Of a stretch of 64,000 nucleotides of DNA, positions 21,984 through 31,599 are shown piece by piece. The position numbers and the translations under genes are program-made. Origin of the DNA: Blattabacterium cuenoti (lineage in GTDB: Bacteria > Bacteroidota > Bacteroidia > Flavobacteriales > Blattabacteriaceae); the NCBI RefSeq assembly GCF_014252395.1, contig NZ_CP059219.1, positions 562,431 through 626,430 on the forward strand, written 5' to 3'. The first letter of the stretch is position 1. Every line of letters starts with the position of its first letter. The notes beneath the pieces were generated by a model. That model did not search any database. It had not been told where the DNA came from and worked only from the letters and a program-made list of their open reading frames with translations.

Positions 21984-23375
21984 ATGAAAATTCGTTATTA
22001 TGATCTTATAGATCAAACTTTTGATTTTCCTACTGAGGAATTTTCTATTAAAAATAATTTATTAGAATTTCATGGTATTCCATTAATGCATCTTATAGAA
22101 AGATATGGAACTCCATTAAAATTTACATATCTACCAAAAATATCTAAAAACATAAAAAGAGCTAGAAAATGGTTTGAAAAAGCTATTCAATCTAATCAAT
22201 ATAATAATAGATATACTTATTGTTATTGTACTAAAAGTTCTCATTTTTCTTTTATCTTAGAAGAAGCTTTAAAAAATAATATAAGTATTGAGACTTCATA
22301 TGCTTATGATATAGAAATTGTAAAAAATCTTTATAAAAAAGGAAAAACTGATAAAAATGTTGAAATAATATGTAATGGATTTAAAACCAAAAATTATATT
22401 AATAACATATCAGAACTTATTAATAATGGTTTTTATAATACTATTCCTATATTAGATAATTCTGATGAATTAGAAAAACTTAGTTTAGTTATAAATTCAC
22501 CTTTTAAATTAGGCATACGTATAGCTTCAGAGGAAGAACCTAAATTTGAATTTTATACTTCTAGATTAGGAATTGGATATAAAGATATTATTGTTTTTTA
22601 TTTAAATAAAATAAAAAATAATCCTAAAGTAAAATTAAAAATGTTACATTTTTTCATTAATACAGGTATTAAAGATACCGCTTATTATTGGAATGAACTT
22701 TTTAAGTGTTTACATATTTATGCAAAACTAAAAAAAATAGCACCAGAATTAGATGTTTTAAATATAGGAGGAGGATTTCCTATTAAAACATCAATGTCTT
22801 TTAAATATGATTATGAATATATGACAAATGAAATTGTTTATCAAATAAAAAAATTTTGCCAAAAAGAAAACGTTTCTGAACCACATATATATACTGAATT
22901 TGGAGCATACACAGTAGGAGAAAGTGGTGGTATTTTATACAAAATACTTAGTCAAAAACGTCAAAATGATAGAGAAAAATGGAATATGATAGATAGTTCT
23001 TTTATGACTACACTTCCTGATACTTGGGCAATGAGTAGTAGATTTATTATGATGGCAATTAATCGATGGAACGATTCTTATGAAAGAGTTTTTTTAGGAG
23101 GATTAACATGTGATAGTGATGATTATTATAATTCAGAACAACATATGAATGCTATACATCTTCCTTGTTTTCATAAAAATATTCCATTATATATTGGATT
23201 TTTTAATACTGGAGCTTATCAAGATACAATAAGTGGATATGGAGGAGTACACCATTGTTTAATTCCTCAACCTATACATATATTAATAGATTTAGATCAA
23301 GAAAAAAAATTGGTATACAAAATATTTAGAAAATCACAAAATCCTGAAGAAATATTAAAAATATTAGGTTATTGA
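21984..23375 (+). CDS. speA: biosynthetic arginine decarboxylase, flavobacterial type
   Basis: PLP enzyme of the alanine-racemase-like fold that converts arginine to agmatine and CO2. The 463-residue product closely resembles the flavobacterial SpeA family: YCYCTKSSHF with the likely PLP Lys, the EEPKFEFYTSRLGIGYK strand, the NIGGGFP phosphate-binding loop, and LTCDSDDYY, in which the Cys-Asp pair is catalytic. It is followed after 6 bases by an agmatinase-type gene, so the pair would turn arginine into putrescine plus urea. Urea is the substrate of the urease known from cockroach symbionts. Confidence 0.92.
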   Translation: MKIRYYDLIDQTFDFPTEEFSIKNNLLEFHGIPLMHLIERYGTPLKFTYLPKISKNIKRARKWFEKAIQSNQYNNRYTYCYCTKSSHFSFILEEALKNNISIETSYAYDIEIVKNLYKKGKTDKNVEIICNGFKTKNYINNISELINNGFYNTIPILDNSDELEKLSLVINSPFKLGIRIASEEEPKFEFYTSRLGIGYKDIIVFYLNKIKNNPKVKLKMLHFFINTGIKDTAYYWNELFKCLHIYAKLKKIAPELDVLNIGGGFPIKTSMSFKYDYEYMTNEIVYQIKKFCQKENVSEPHIYTEFGAYTVGESGGILYKILSQKRQNDREKWNMIDSSFMTTLPDTWAMSSRFIMMAINRWNDSYERVFLGGLTCDSDDYYNSEQHMNAIHLPCFHKNIPLYIGFFNTGAYQDTISGYGGVHHCLIPQPIHILIDLDQEKKLVYKIFRKSQNPEEILKILGY

Positions 23376-23381
23376 AATTCA

Positions 23382-24248
23382 ATGATAAAAAAAACTTTTG
23401 CCGGAATATCTAAAAAATATGCAACACTTGAAAAGTCTAAAATAATACTTATACTAATTCCATATGATCGTACTCAAACATGGAAAAAAGGATCTAAAAA
23501 AGGACCAAAAGCTTTTCTATCTGCATCTGAACATATGGAATTATATGATATTGAAACAAATTCTGAAGTATATAAAAGAGGAATTTTTATATCTGTACCT
23601 GTTTTACCTACTTCTATATCTTCTAAAGATATGATTGATAAGGTATACAACGTTACAAAAAAATTTTTATTTAAAGAAAAATTTGTTACTATTATAGGAG
23701 GAGATCATTCTATATCAATAGGAAGTATTAGAGCTTTTGGAGAAAAATATGAAGATTTAAGTATTCTTCATATGGATGCACATGCTGATTTACGATCCAT
23801 ATACAATGGAGATCCGTATAATCATGCTTGTTCTATGCATGAGGCTTCAAAAAAATACCCTTTAATACAAATAGGTATTCGTAGTATGGATTTTATAGAA
23901 AAAAAATATGTTCAAAAAGGAAATATTTTTTACATGCATAAAATTTATAAAAATGATACCTGGATGAAAAAAGCTATTCATAGACTATCAAAAAATGTGT
24001 TCATAAGTATAGACATAGATGTTTTTGATCCAAGCATAGTTCCTTCTACTGGAACTCCAGAACCAGGAGGATTATATTGGTATACTACTTTAAAATTTTT
24101 AAAAAAAGTTTTTAAAAAAAAAAAAATAATAGGATTTGATATAGTTGAACTTTTACCAAATAAAAAAGAACCTTCTTCTGATTTTTTAACTGTAAAACTT
24201 TATTATAAATTATTATCATATAAATATGAATTAATTAATAATTTATGA
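23382..24248 (+). CDS. speB: agmatinase (ureohydrolase family)
   Basis: Binuclear manganese hydrolase releasing urea. Metal ligands are visible in GGDHSIS, HMDAHADLR and SIDIDVFDPS; TGTPEPGGLYWY is the family C-terminal signature. At 288 residues it is complete. Position directly behind speA favours agmatine as substrate, but arginase activity cannot be excluded from sequence alone, because both activities share these ligands. The stop overlaps the start of cmk (ATGA). Confidence 0.85.
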   Translation: MIKKTFAGISKKYATLEKSKIILILIPYDRTQTWKKGSKKGPKAFLSASEHMELYDIETNSEVYKRGIFISVPVLPTSISSKDMIDKVYNVTKKFLFKEKFVTIIGGDHSISIGSIRAFGEKYEDLSILHMDAHADLRSIYNGDPYNHACSMHEASKKYPLIQIGIRSMDFIEKKYVQKGNIFYMHKIYKNDTWMKKAIHRLSKNVFISIDIDVFDPSIVPSTGTPEPGGLYWYTTLKFLKKVFKKKKIIGFDIVELLPNKKEPSSDFLTVKLYYKLLSYKYELINNL

Positions 24249-24934
24249 ATAAAATCATTATAGCTATAGATGGTTATTCTTCCTCTGGAAAAAGTACTTT
24301 AGCCAAAGCTATTTCTAAAAAACTAAAATATAAATATATAGATACTGGATCTATGTATAGAGGTATTACTTTATTAGCTATTCAAAAAAAAATGTTTAAC
24401 AGTGATTTATGGAATGTATCTAATTTTATACCTTTTTTAAAAAAAATAAATTTTAAGTTTAAATGGAATAAAAAATTTAATAAAACGAATATTTTTATAA
24501 ATAAAGAAAATATTCAATCAAAAATTAGATCAATAGAAGTAACAAAAAAAGTTAGTTTAATAGCACGTATTCCAGAAATACGTGAAATATTAACTACTAT
24601 GCAAAAAAATATGGGTAAAAAAAAAGGAATAGTTATGGATGGAAGAGATATCGGATTATCTGTTTTTCCTAAATCAGAATTAAAAATTTTTATGAAAGGT
24701 TCTATAGATATTCGTTCTTATAGAAGATATAAAGAACTAAAAAAAAAAGGAATAAAAATTACTTATGATGAAGTTAAAAAAAACATTATTTATAGAGATA
24801 TTATGGATACTTCTCGTCATATTTCCCCACTTAAAAAATCTTCAGATTATATAGAAATAGATTCTACATTTATAAATATAGAAGAACAATTAAATTTAAT
24901 TTTTCAATTAATAAATAATAAAAACAAATCATAA
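24245..24934 (+). CDS. cmk: cytidylate kinase
   Basis: Phosphorylates CMP and dCMP with ATP. The N-terminus has the P-loop GYSSSGKST, followed by KYIDTGSMYRG, which contacts the nucleotide; MDGRDIGLSVFP and SRHISPLKKSSDYIEID match the conserved core and C-terminal segment. The length of 229 residues is normal. It overlaps speB by 4 bases and is followed after 9 bases by fabG. Confidence 0.96.
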   Translation: MNKIIIAIDGYSSSGKSTLAKAISKKLKYKYIDTGSMYRGITLLAIQKKMFNSDLWNVSNFIPFLKKINFKFKWNKKFNKTNIFINKENIQSKIRSIEVTKKVSLIARIPEIREILTTMQKNMGKKKGIVMDGRDIGLSVFPKSELKIFMKGSIDIRSYRRYKELKKKGIKITYDEVKKNIIYRDIMDTSRHISPLKKSSDYIEIDSTFINIEEQLNLIFQLINNKNKS

Positions 24935-24943
24935 TATTATTAC

Positions 24944-25678
24944 ATGAAGTTATTAAATAAAAAAATAGCTCTAGTAACAGGTGGATCAGGAGATATAGGA
25001 AGATCTATAGTAAAAACTTTTGTAAAACATGGAGCTAATGTTATTTTTACATTTTTTTCATCAAAAAAGGAAGCAAATAAATTGGAAGTTGAATTGAAAA
25101 ATTCAGTAGAATCATATAAGATAGATCTTTCAGATTTTAATTCTTCAGAAAATTTAGTTAAAAATATTTTAAAAAAATATAAAACTATCGATATATTAGT
25201 TAACAATGCTGGTATTATAAAAGATAATTTTCTACTTAAAATATCAAAAGAAGATTGGGACTATGTTATAAAAACTAATCTTTATTCTGTTTTCAATTTA
25301 ACTAAACATGTTATTATTCCTATGATGAAACAAAAAAAAGGAAGTATTATTAATATGAGTTCTATTGTAGGACTTACAGGCAACATTGGTCAATCTAATT
25401 ATGCATCATCTAAAGCAGGAATTATTGGATTTACTAAATCAATAGCAAAAGAATTAGGTAAAAAAAATATACGTTGTAATGTTATAGCTCCTGGATATAT
25501 TATTACAAAAATGAATTCTAATCTTAATTGTGATATAAAAAAAAATTGGATAAAAAATATACCATTACAACGAGCAGGAACTCCTCAAGAAGTAGCTAAT
25601 TGTACTTTATTTTTAGCTTCAGATTTATCTAATTATGTTACTGGTTCTGTTTTAAATGTAAATGGTGGATTAATTTAA
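24944..25678 (+). CDS. fabG: 3-oxoacyl-ACP reductase
   Basis: NADPH-dependent reduction of 3-ketoacyl-ACP in fatty acid synthesis. A short-chain dehydrogenase with the cofactor loop TGGSGDIGRS, NNAGI, the catalytic Ser in NMSSIVG and the Tyr-Lys pair in YASSKAG. Length 244 residues. It lies inside the prfB-to-menD run, away from acpP-fabF. Confidence 0.94.
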   Translation: MKLLNKKIALVTGGSGDIGRSIVKTFVKHGANVIFTFFSSKKEANKLEVELKNSVESYKIDLSDFNSSENLVKNILKKYKTIDILVNNAGIIKDNFLLKISKEDWDYVIKTNLYSVFNLTKHVIIPMMKQKKGSIINMSSIVGLTGNIGQSNYASSKAGIIGFTKSIAKELGKKNIRCNVIAPGYIITKMNSNLNCDIKKNWIKNIPLQRAGTPQEVANCTLFLASDLSNYVTGSVLNVNGGLI

Positions 25679-25685
25679 ATTAAAA

Positions 25686-27368
25686 ATGTATTCCAATAAA
25701 AAAATTGTACAAAGTTTAGGTGAAATTTTGAAAGCTAAATCTATATTTAATATAATTATTTCTCCAGGATCTAGAAATGCTCCAATCATTATACATTTTA
25801 CACAAAATAAATATTTTACTACTTATAGTATAGTGGATGAACGTTGTGCAGGATTTTTTGCTTTAGGAATAGCTCAACAAATAAAAACTCCTGTAGTTGT
25901 TAATTGTACTTCTGGATCAGCTGTTGTTAATTTTTATCCTGCATTAATAGAAGCTTTTTATCAAAAAATTCCACTTATTTTTATTACTGCAGATCGTCCT
26001 AAAGAAATTATAGATATTTTAGAAGGTCAAACAATTCATCAAGAAAATATTTTTAAAAAACATGTAGAAACTTCAATTCAATTAACTGAAGATGAATCTG
26101 AATCAGGATTATGGTATAACGATAAATTAATGAATGAATCTATTAATAAATGTATTTTAAAAAAAATACCTATACATATTAATATTCCATTTTCAGAACC
26201 TCTTTATGAAACAACAAATAAATTAAAAGTAAAACCAAAAATAATTAAAATTCTACCTGTAAAAAATAATATTAAAAAATATAAATATTACAAAAAAGAA
26301 TTATATATATGGAAAAAATATAAAAAAAAAATGATTTTATTAGGATTAAATTATCCAGAAAAAAATATGGAAAAAATATTAAGAAAATTAAGTTTAGATC
26401 CTTCTATTGTTGTATTTACAGAAACAACATCTCATGTACATGGAAAATTATTTTTCTCAAGTATAGACCAATTACTTTTTGGTATGACTTATAAACAATG
26501 GAAAAGTTTAAAACCACATATTTTATTAACTATTGGAATCAATATTATATCCAAAAAAATAAAGTTCTTTTTAAGAAAAGATCCACCAATATATCATTGG
26601 CATATAGGTGAAAATCATCTATCCTATCCGGATACTTATTATAAATTAACTACTTATTGGCCAATTTCCCCAGAATCATTTTTTAAAATTTTTTATAATT
26701 TTAATATAATAAATAATTTGAATTTTTCAAATTATAGATATAAATGGGAAAATATAAGAAAATTAAAAATAAAAGAACAAAAATTTTTTTTAAAAAAAGA
26801 AAAAAATTTTTCAGAAATTAAAATTCTTTTTTTTATTTTCAATAAAATTCCTAATAATTCTATCCTACAATTAGGAAATAGTATGATAATAAGATATTAT
26901 CAACTTTTTAATAAAAAAAAATATTCTATTCAATCCTATTGTAACAGAGGTGTATCTGGAATAGACGGTTGTGTTTCAACAGCTATAGGTTCTTCTGTAA
27001 TTAGTAAAAAAATTGTAACATTAATTGTTGGAGATATAAGTTTTTTTTATGATAGTAACGCTTTATGGAATAATTATACTCCAAAAAATTTTAGAATTAT
27101 ACTTATTAATAATGGAGGAGGTCATATTTTTAAATTTATTTCAAAAAAATTACCTAAAAAAGTATTCAACTTTTTCGAAACAAAACATATTTTTTCTGCA
27201 GAAAAAATATGCAAAATGTATAATTGGGAATATAAAAAAGTGTGTAATAAACATGCTTTAAAAAATAGTTTATCCTTATTTTGGAATAATTCAGATAATC
27301 CTTGTTTATTAGAAGTAAATACTAAAAAATATAATAATGCAGAAATTTTAAAAAAATATTTTTTTTAA
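25686..27368 (+). CDS. menD: SEPHCHC synthase (menaquinone biosynthesis)
   Basis: Thiamine-diphosphate enzyme that joins 2-oxoglutarate to isochorismate, an early step to menaquinone. It shows SPGSRNAPI near the N-terminus, VDERCAGFFALG with the ThDP-activating Glu, CTSGSAVVNFYPA, and the C-terminal ThDP/Mg site GDISFFYDSNALWN. The product is 560 residues, normal length. The last 47 bases overlap the end of the convergent sanA-like frame. Confidence 0.94.
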   Translation: MYSNKKIVQSLGEILKAKSIFNIIISPGSRNAPIIIHFTQNKYFTTYSIVDERCAGFFALGIAQQIKTPVVVNCTSGSAVVNFYPALIEAFYQKIPLIFITADRPKEIIDILEGQTIHQENIFKKHVETSIQLTEDESESGLWYNDKLMNESINKCILKKIPIHINIPFSEPLYETTNKLKVKPKIIKILPVKNNIKKYKYYKKELYIWKKYKKKMILLGLNYPEKNMEKILRKLSLDPSIVVFTETTSHVHGKLFFSSIDQLLFGMTYKQWKSLKPHILLTIGINIISKKIKFFLRKDPPIYHWHIGENHLSYPDTYYKLTTYWPISPESFFKIFYNFNIINNLNFSNYRYKWENIRKLKIKEQKFFLKKEKNFSEIKILFFIFNKIPNNSILQLGNSMIIRYYQLFNKKKYSIQSYCNRGVSGIDGCVSTAIGSSVISKKIVTLIVGDISFFYDSNALWNNYTPKNFRIILINNGGGHIFKFISKKLPKKVFNFFETKHIFSAEKICKMYNWEYKKVCNKHALKNSLSLFWNNSDNPCLLEVNTKKYNNAEILKKYFF

Positions 27369-27945
27369 AAAAAATATCCCAAAAAACTTTAATTCTAGCA
27401 AAAATTTCTCTCAATTGTACTTTTTCATCAAAAGAAAAACTTTTAGCATTAAATGCTATCACATCTAATCCTAAACAATTTCCAATAAAAATAGCTCTTT
27501 CATTATGAAATTTTTGAGATATAATTGTAAATTTTTTTTGATGAAAATTTTTATAAACTCTTGATATAGAATGTAAAGTACTAATTCCATAAAAATCTTC
27601 ATAAATAAAATTAGAAGGAATACCTTTTTTTATTAATTCTTTTTTCATCATTTTTGGTTCATTATAATTTTTTTCTCTATTATCTCCACTTACAATAATA
27701 TAACGTATTTTTCTATGATGAAAAAGAATAGCTGCTGCATCTATCCTATATTTAAAATAAGCATTTATACCACCTCCATGTAAATACTTAGAAGTACCTA
27801 AAACAACACCATATGTATTATATGGAATATATTTTATACAATTATAATTTTTTTTTATTGACCAAAAACTTATTACAAAGTAACAAGAAATGATAAATAT
27901 AATTAAAGTTAATAATATACGTTTTATTATAATAAAACATGAAAT
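27322..27945 (-). CDS. sanA: SanA/DUF218-like envelope protein without a canonical start codon
   Basis: The minus strand encodes an intact 207-codon frame from right after the secA stop to 27322. It has an N-terminal membrane anchor, GVVLGTSKYLHGGGINAYF, DAAAILFHH, VSGDNREKNYNEP and an ARIKVFWDIFF C-terminus, a good match to SanA proteins linked to envelope integrity. The only in-frame ATGs are a pair starting at 27651, deep inside the domain. The frame opens with ATT directly after the secA TAG, while an ATG at 27940-27938 is one base out of frame across a TTTT run. It may be a non-standard start, a recent frameshift or an assembly error. It overlaps menD by 47 bases. Confidence 0.65.
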   Translation of the reverse strand: MSCFIIIKRILLTLIIFIISCYFVISFWSIKKNYNCIKYIPYNTYGVVLGTSKYLHGGGINAYFKYRIDAAAILFHHRKIRYIIVSGDNREKNYNEPKMMKKELIKKGIPSNFIYEDFYGISTLHSISRVYKNFHQKKFTIISQKFHNERAIFIGNCLGLDVIAFNAKSFSFDEKVQLREIFARIKVFWDIFFKKNIFLKFLHYYIF

Positions 27946-30900
27946 CTAACAAGAATCATTCTCTATTACCCATTCGCCTTTTTCTAAAAAAAATTCTGCT
28001 TGTTTAAATTTAATATTTTTAGTTTCTCCTGTAATTAAATGACGAATATTAATTCTATTGTTTCTACCTATTTTTTTACCATTTTTTACTTTCATAAAAT
28101 AATCTAGATTATTATTTGGAATGCATAAAACTTCACCTCTTTTTATAAAAGATTTTAATAAAAAAGATATAATTTTTTTATTAATATCATAAACTCTTTC
28201 CTGAAACAAATTAAAAGCATTTTGTTTATAAACTATAAGAGGATCTTTTTGTTCAAAAACAGCATTTTGCACTGAATATCGTAAATTATCCATTTCACGT
28301 AAATGTTCTTTCCACTTATCATCCATAAAACATAATATAGTTTTTTTTTCAAGTATTGATAATAAGGATTTTCCTTTAGTATCATAAAATTCCTTTAAAT
28401 CTGACATAGAAACTATATGATGAAATCCATCTGTAAAGATTACCTGCAATTTATAAAATTCTTTATTTATTCCAACGATATTAGAAACAATAGTTTCTAT
28501 TTCTTGATTTATTTTTTCTTTTTTTTTATCGTACAAATATATAATTGTATCATGAAGTTTATTTATACAATTATCTTCTTTATAAGAAAAAAAATCTTTT
28601 TCTTTTATAGGAAATTTAATACCAAAAATGTTATTAAATTCATATTCTAAATTTTTAAAATCGTTAATAGATTTATTAACAGTTATTATAACATTTAATA
28701 AAAAATATACCATATTAGAAATATCTAAACTCAATTCATTTCCATATAGAGCATTTTTACGTCTTTTATAGATAAATTCTCTTTGTTTATTAATAACATC
28801 ATCATAATCTAATAAACGTTTTCGCATACTAAAATTGTTATCCTCTATTTTTTTTTGTGCTTTTTCAATAGATTTTGTTAATAAAGGATGTTGTATGATG
28901 TCTCCTTCTTTATGACCAAATTTATCCATTAATTTAGAAAGTCTTTCTGTATCAATAAACAAACGAATTAAATTATCTTCTAAGGATACATAAAATTGAG
29001 AGCATCCTGGATCTCCTTGACGTCCAGATCTACCTCTTAACTGATTATCTACCCTTCTAGAATCATGTCTTTCAGTTCCTAAAACATATAAACCTTCATT
29101 TTCTATCACTTCTTTAGAAAGTTTAATATCTGTTCCACGTCCTGCCATATTAGTCGCTATAGTTACAGATCCAATAAATCCAGCTTTTTCTATAATTTCA
29201 GCTTCTTTTTCATGCAATTTTGCATTTAAAACATTATGTGATATTTTTCTAAATTTTAAAGCTCTGCTCAAAAATTCTGAAACCTCTACAGAAGTTGTAC
29301 CAACAAGAACAGGACGTTTTTCTTTTTTAGACAAAAAAATTATTTTTTCTATGATAGCGTTATATTTTTCTCTTTTTGTTTTAAAAACAAGATCTTGTAA
29401 ATCTTTTCTTTGTATAGCTTTATGACTAGGTATTACTACTACATCTAATTTATAGATATGCCAAAATTCTCCAGATTCTGTTTCCGCAGTACCTGTCATT
29501 CCTGATATTTTTCTATACATTCTAAAATAATTTTGTAAAGTTATCGTAGCAAGAGTTTGACTAGAAGATTCTATATGAACATTTTCTTTTGCTTCTATAG
29601 CTTGATGTAATCCATCAGAATAACGTCTTCCTTCCATAATACGACCAGTTTGTTCATCTACTATTTTAACTTTACCTTCTAAAACAACATAATCAATATC
29701 TCTTTCAAACAAGGTAAAACCTTTAAGAAGTTGATTAATAATGTGTATTCTTTGTGATTTAACTGAAAAATTTTTCAAAAGTTTTTCTTTTTCTTTTATT
29801 TCTATTTCTTTAAATAAATTTTTATTTTCTAATTCAGTTAATTCTACATTTATATCTGGTAAGACAAAAAATCCAGCATCTTCTACATTATTGGATAAAA
29901 ATTCTATACCCTTATCTGTTAATTCTACAGTATTATTTTTTTCATCAATAATAAAATAAAGATCTTTATCTACCTTATAAATATCTCTACCATAATCTTG
30001 TAAATATTGACTTTCCGTTTTTTGTAATATTAAACGAATATTATCTTCACTTAAAAATTTAATTAATGATTTTTTCTTCGGTAAACCACGGTATGCTTGA
30101 AATAAATTTAATCCACCTAATTTTTTATCTCCATTTTTTATTAAATTTCTTGCTTTTTGTAAACAATTATTAACTACTATATTTTGTTTTTTTACAAGTT
30201 GTTCTACTTTTTCTTTAAAAAATTCAAATTCATTTTTATTATCTTTTTTAGAGTCTACAGGTCCAGATATAACTAAAGGAGTACGTGCTTCATCTATTAA
30301 TACAGAATCTATTTCATCTATAATTGCATAATTTAATTCTCTTTGAACTAATTCATCTTTAGAAGAACTCATATTATCTCGCAAATAATCAAAACCAAAT
30401 TCATTATTTGTACCATAGGTAATATCTGCTTTATAAGCTTTTTTACGCATATCTATATTAGATGATGGATAATTATCTATACAATCTACTGTTAATGTAT
30501 GAAACTCCATTAAAGGAGCCATCCAATTTGTATCTCTTCTAGATAAATAATTATTTACTGTAACTATATGTACTCCTTTTCCAGGTAAAGCATTTAAATA
30601 AGCTGCTAGAGTAGCTACAAAAGTTTTTCCTTCTCCTGTAGCCATTTCAGCTATTTTTCCTTGATGTAAAACTATTCCACCCATTAATTGTACATCATAA
30701 TGTACCATATCCCAAATTATAGGTTTACCATATGCATCCCATCTATTTATCCAAATAGCGTAATCTCCATCCAAAGTAATATAAGATTTTGTTTTTGATA
30801 ACTCTTTATCAAAAAGAGTAGATTTCACAACAAGTTTTTTATTTTCTTTAAAACGCTTAGCTGTTTCCTTAATAATAGAAAAAGCTTTAGGTAAAATATC

Positions 30901-31218
30901 TATTAATATTTTTTGTTCTATTTTATTAGATTTTTCTTTAATTATTTCTATACTTGAATAAGTTTTTTCTAAAGTTCCAATAGTATTAAATTTATCTTTT
31001 ATATTATTTAATAATTCTTTTTCTTCTTCTTTAAATTTTTTTGTAGAATTTAGTATAATATTTTTTAAATATTTAGTTTCATTTCTCAATTCTTCATCAG
31101 ATAATGTCGATGTTTTTTTCTCTTCTTCTTTGATTTGAACTAATAATTTACTAACCTCTTTAAGGTCTCTATCATTTTTATTTAAAAATTTATTTAAAAT
31201 ATTTCTGATAAAACTCAT
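27946..31218 (-). CDS. secA: preprotein translocase ATPase SecA
   Basis: Motor of the Sec translocon. The 1090-residue product has Walker A MATGEGKT at 192-199, the DEAD-like IIDEIDSVLIDEARTP, the GRGTDI and GRSGRQGDPG helicase motifs, and a long lysine-rich insertion in the first nucleotide-binding domain, typical of Bacteroidota. The C-terminus ends with GEWVIEND and lacks the zinc-binding SEC-C motif, also as in Flavobacteriia as I recall them. It sits 24 bases downstream of the DUF2795 gene and immediately upstream of the sanA-like frame, which shares its reading frame past the TAG stop. Confidence 0.98.
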   Translation of the reverse strand: MSFIRNILNKFLNKNDRDLKEVSKLLVQIKEEEKKTSTLSDEELRNETKYLKNIILNSTKKFKEEEKELLNNIKDKFNTIGTLEKTYSSIEIIKEKSNKIEQKILIDILPKAFSIIKETAKRFKENKKLVVKSTLFDKELSKTKSYITLDGDYAIWINRWDAYGKPIIWDMVHYDVQLMGGIVLHQGKIAEMATGEGKTFVATLAAYLNALPGKGVHIVTVNNYLSRRDTNWMAPLMEFHTLTVDCIDNYPSSNIDMRKKAYKADITYGTNNEFGFDYLRDNMSSSKDELVQRELNYAIIDEIDSVLIDEARTPLVISGPVDSKKDNKNEFEFFKEKVEQLVKKQNIVVNNCLQKARNLIKNGDKKLGGLNLFQAYRGLPKKKSLIKFLSEDNIRLILQKTESQYLQDYGRDIYKVDKDLYFIIDEKNNTVELTDKGIEFLSNNVEDAGFFVLPDINVELTELENKNLFKEIEIKEKEKLLKNFSVKSQRIHIINQLLKGFTLFERDIDYVVLEGKVKIVDEQTGRIMEGRRYSDGLHQAIEAKENVHIESSSQTLATITLQNYFRMYRKISGMTGTAETESGEFWHIYKLDVVVIPSHKAIQRKDLQDLVFKTKREKYNAIIEKIIFLSKKEKRPVLVGTTSVEVSEFLSRALKFRKISHNVLNAKLHEKEAEIIEKAGFIGSVTIATNMAGRGTDIKLSKEVIENEGLYVLGTERHDSRRVDNQLRGRSGRQGDPGCSQFYVSLEDNLIRLFIDTERLSKLMDKFGHKEGDIIQHPLLTKSIEKAQKKIEDNNFSMRKRLLDYDDVINKQREFIYKRRKNALYGNELSLDISNMVYFLLNVIITVNKSINDFKNLEYEFNNIFGIKFPIKEKDFFSYKEDNCINKLHDTIIYLYDKKKEKINQEIETIVSNIVGINKEFYKLQVIFTDGFHHIVSMSDLKEFYDTKGKSLLSILEKKTILCFMDDKWKEHLREMDNLRYSVQNAVFEQKDPLIVYKQNAFNLFQERVYDINKKIISFLLKSFIKRGEVLCIPNNNLDYFMKVKNGKKIGRNNRINIRHLITGETKNIKFKQAEFFLEKGEWVIENDSC

Positions 31219-31242
31219 ATAATATTAATCATAAAAATAAAG

Positions 31243-31476
31243 TTAAAGTTCATATTCATCTCTATTCCAATAAAAATCTTCGTCATCACGTGGATAATCA
31301 GCCCATATATCTTCTATAGATTCAAAAATCTCCCCCTCTCCGTTTTCTAATTGCTGAAGATTTTCAACTACTTCTAAAGGCGCTCCAGTACGAATAGCAA
31401 AATCAATCAATTCTTCTTTTGTTGCAGGCCAAGGCGCATCTTCTAAATGAGAAGCTAATTCTAAAGTCCAATACAT
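31243..31476 (-). CDS. DUF2795 domain protein, highly conserved, unknown function
   Basis: A 77-residue acidic protein with the signature PWPATKEELIDFAIRTGAPLEVVENL and C-terminal EDIWADYP. I recognise it as the flavobacterial DUF2795 protein, which is nearly invariant across the class. It is strikingly less AT-biased in amino-acid composition than its neighbours (many Glu, Ala, Trp, Pro; few Lys/Asn/Ile). It lies upstream of secA on the same strand. Function is not known. Confidence 0.9.
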   Translation of the reverse strand: MYWTLELASHLEDAPWPATKEELIDFAIRTGAPLEVVENLQQLENGEGEIFESIEDIWADYPRDDEDFYWNRDEYEL

Positions 31477-31517
31477 ATATTTTAAAAATTAAAAAATCAA
31501 ATAAAATGATATTTTTA

Positions 31518-31525
31518 TATATTTG
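31518..31525 (+). promoter_or_regulatory. putative -7 box for fmt
   Basis: TATATTTG matches TAnnTTTG about 75 bases upstream of the preferred fmt ATG at 31600, in the spacer divergent from the DUF2795 gene. Confidence 0.3.
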
Positions 31526-31599
31526 ATTCTCAAAAATCAATGAACTTTTTCATAAAATTACAAGATAAAATTAGTGAATTTAAATTACAAATAAATTAT

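Noticed and set aside
20881..24248. Reassignment of TGA to tryptophan, known in some insect symbionts
   Set aside because: TGA terminates several genes here (9668-9670, 23373-23375, 24246-24248), Trp is encoded by TGG, and prfB is present.
27049..27261. 70-codon frame inside menD
   Set aside because: Out-of-frame shadow of menD with no recognisable domain.
31540..31599. 20-residue N-terminal extension of Fmt
   Set aside because: Does not resemble Fmt; MKKFPKIVFIG at 31600 is the expected beginning.
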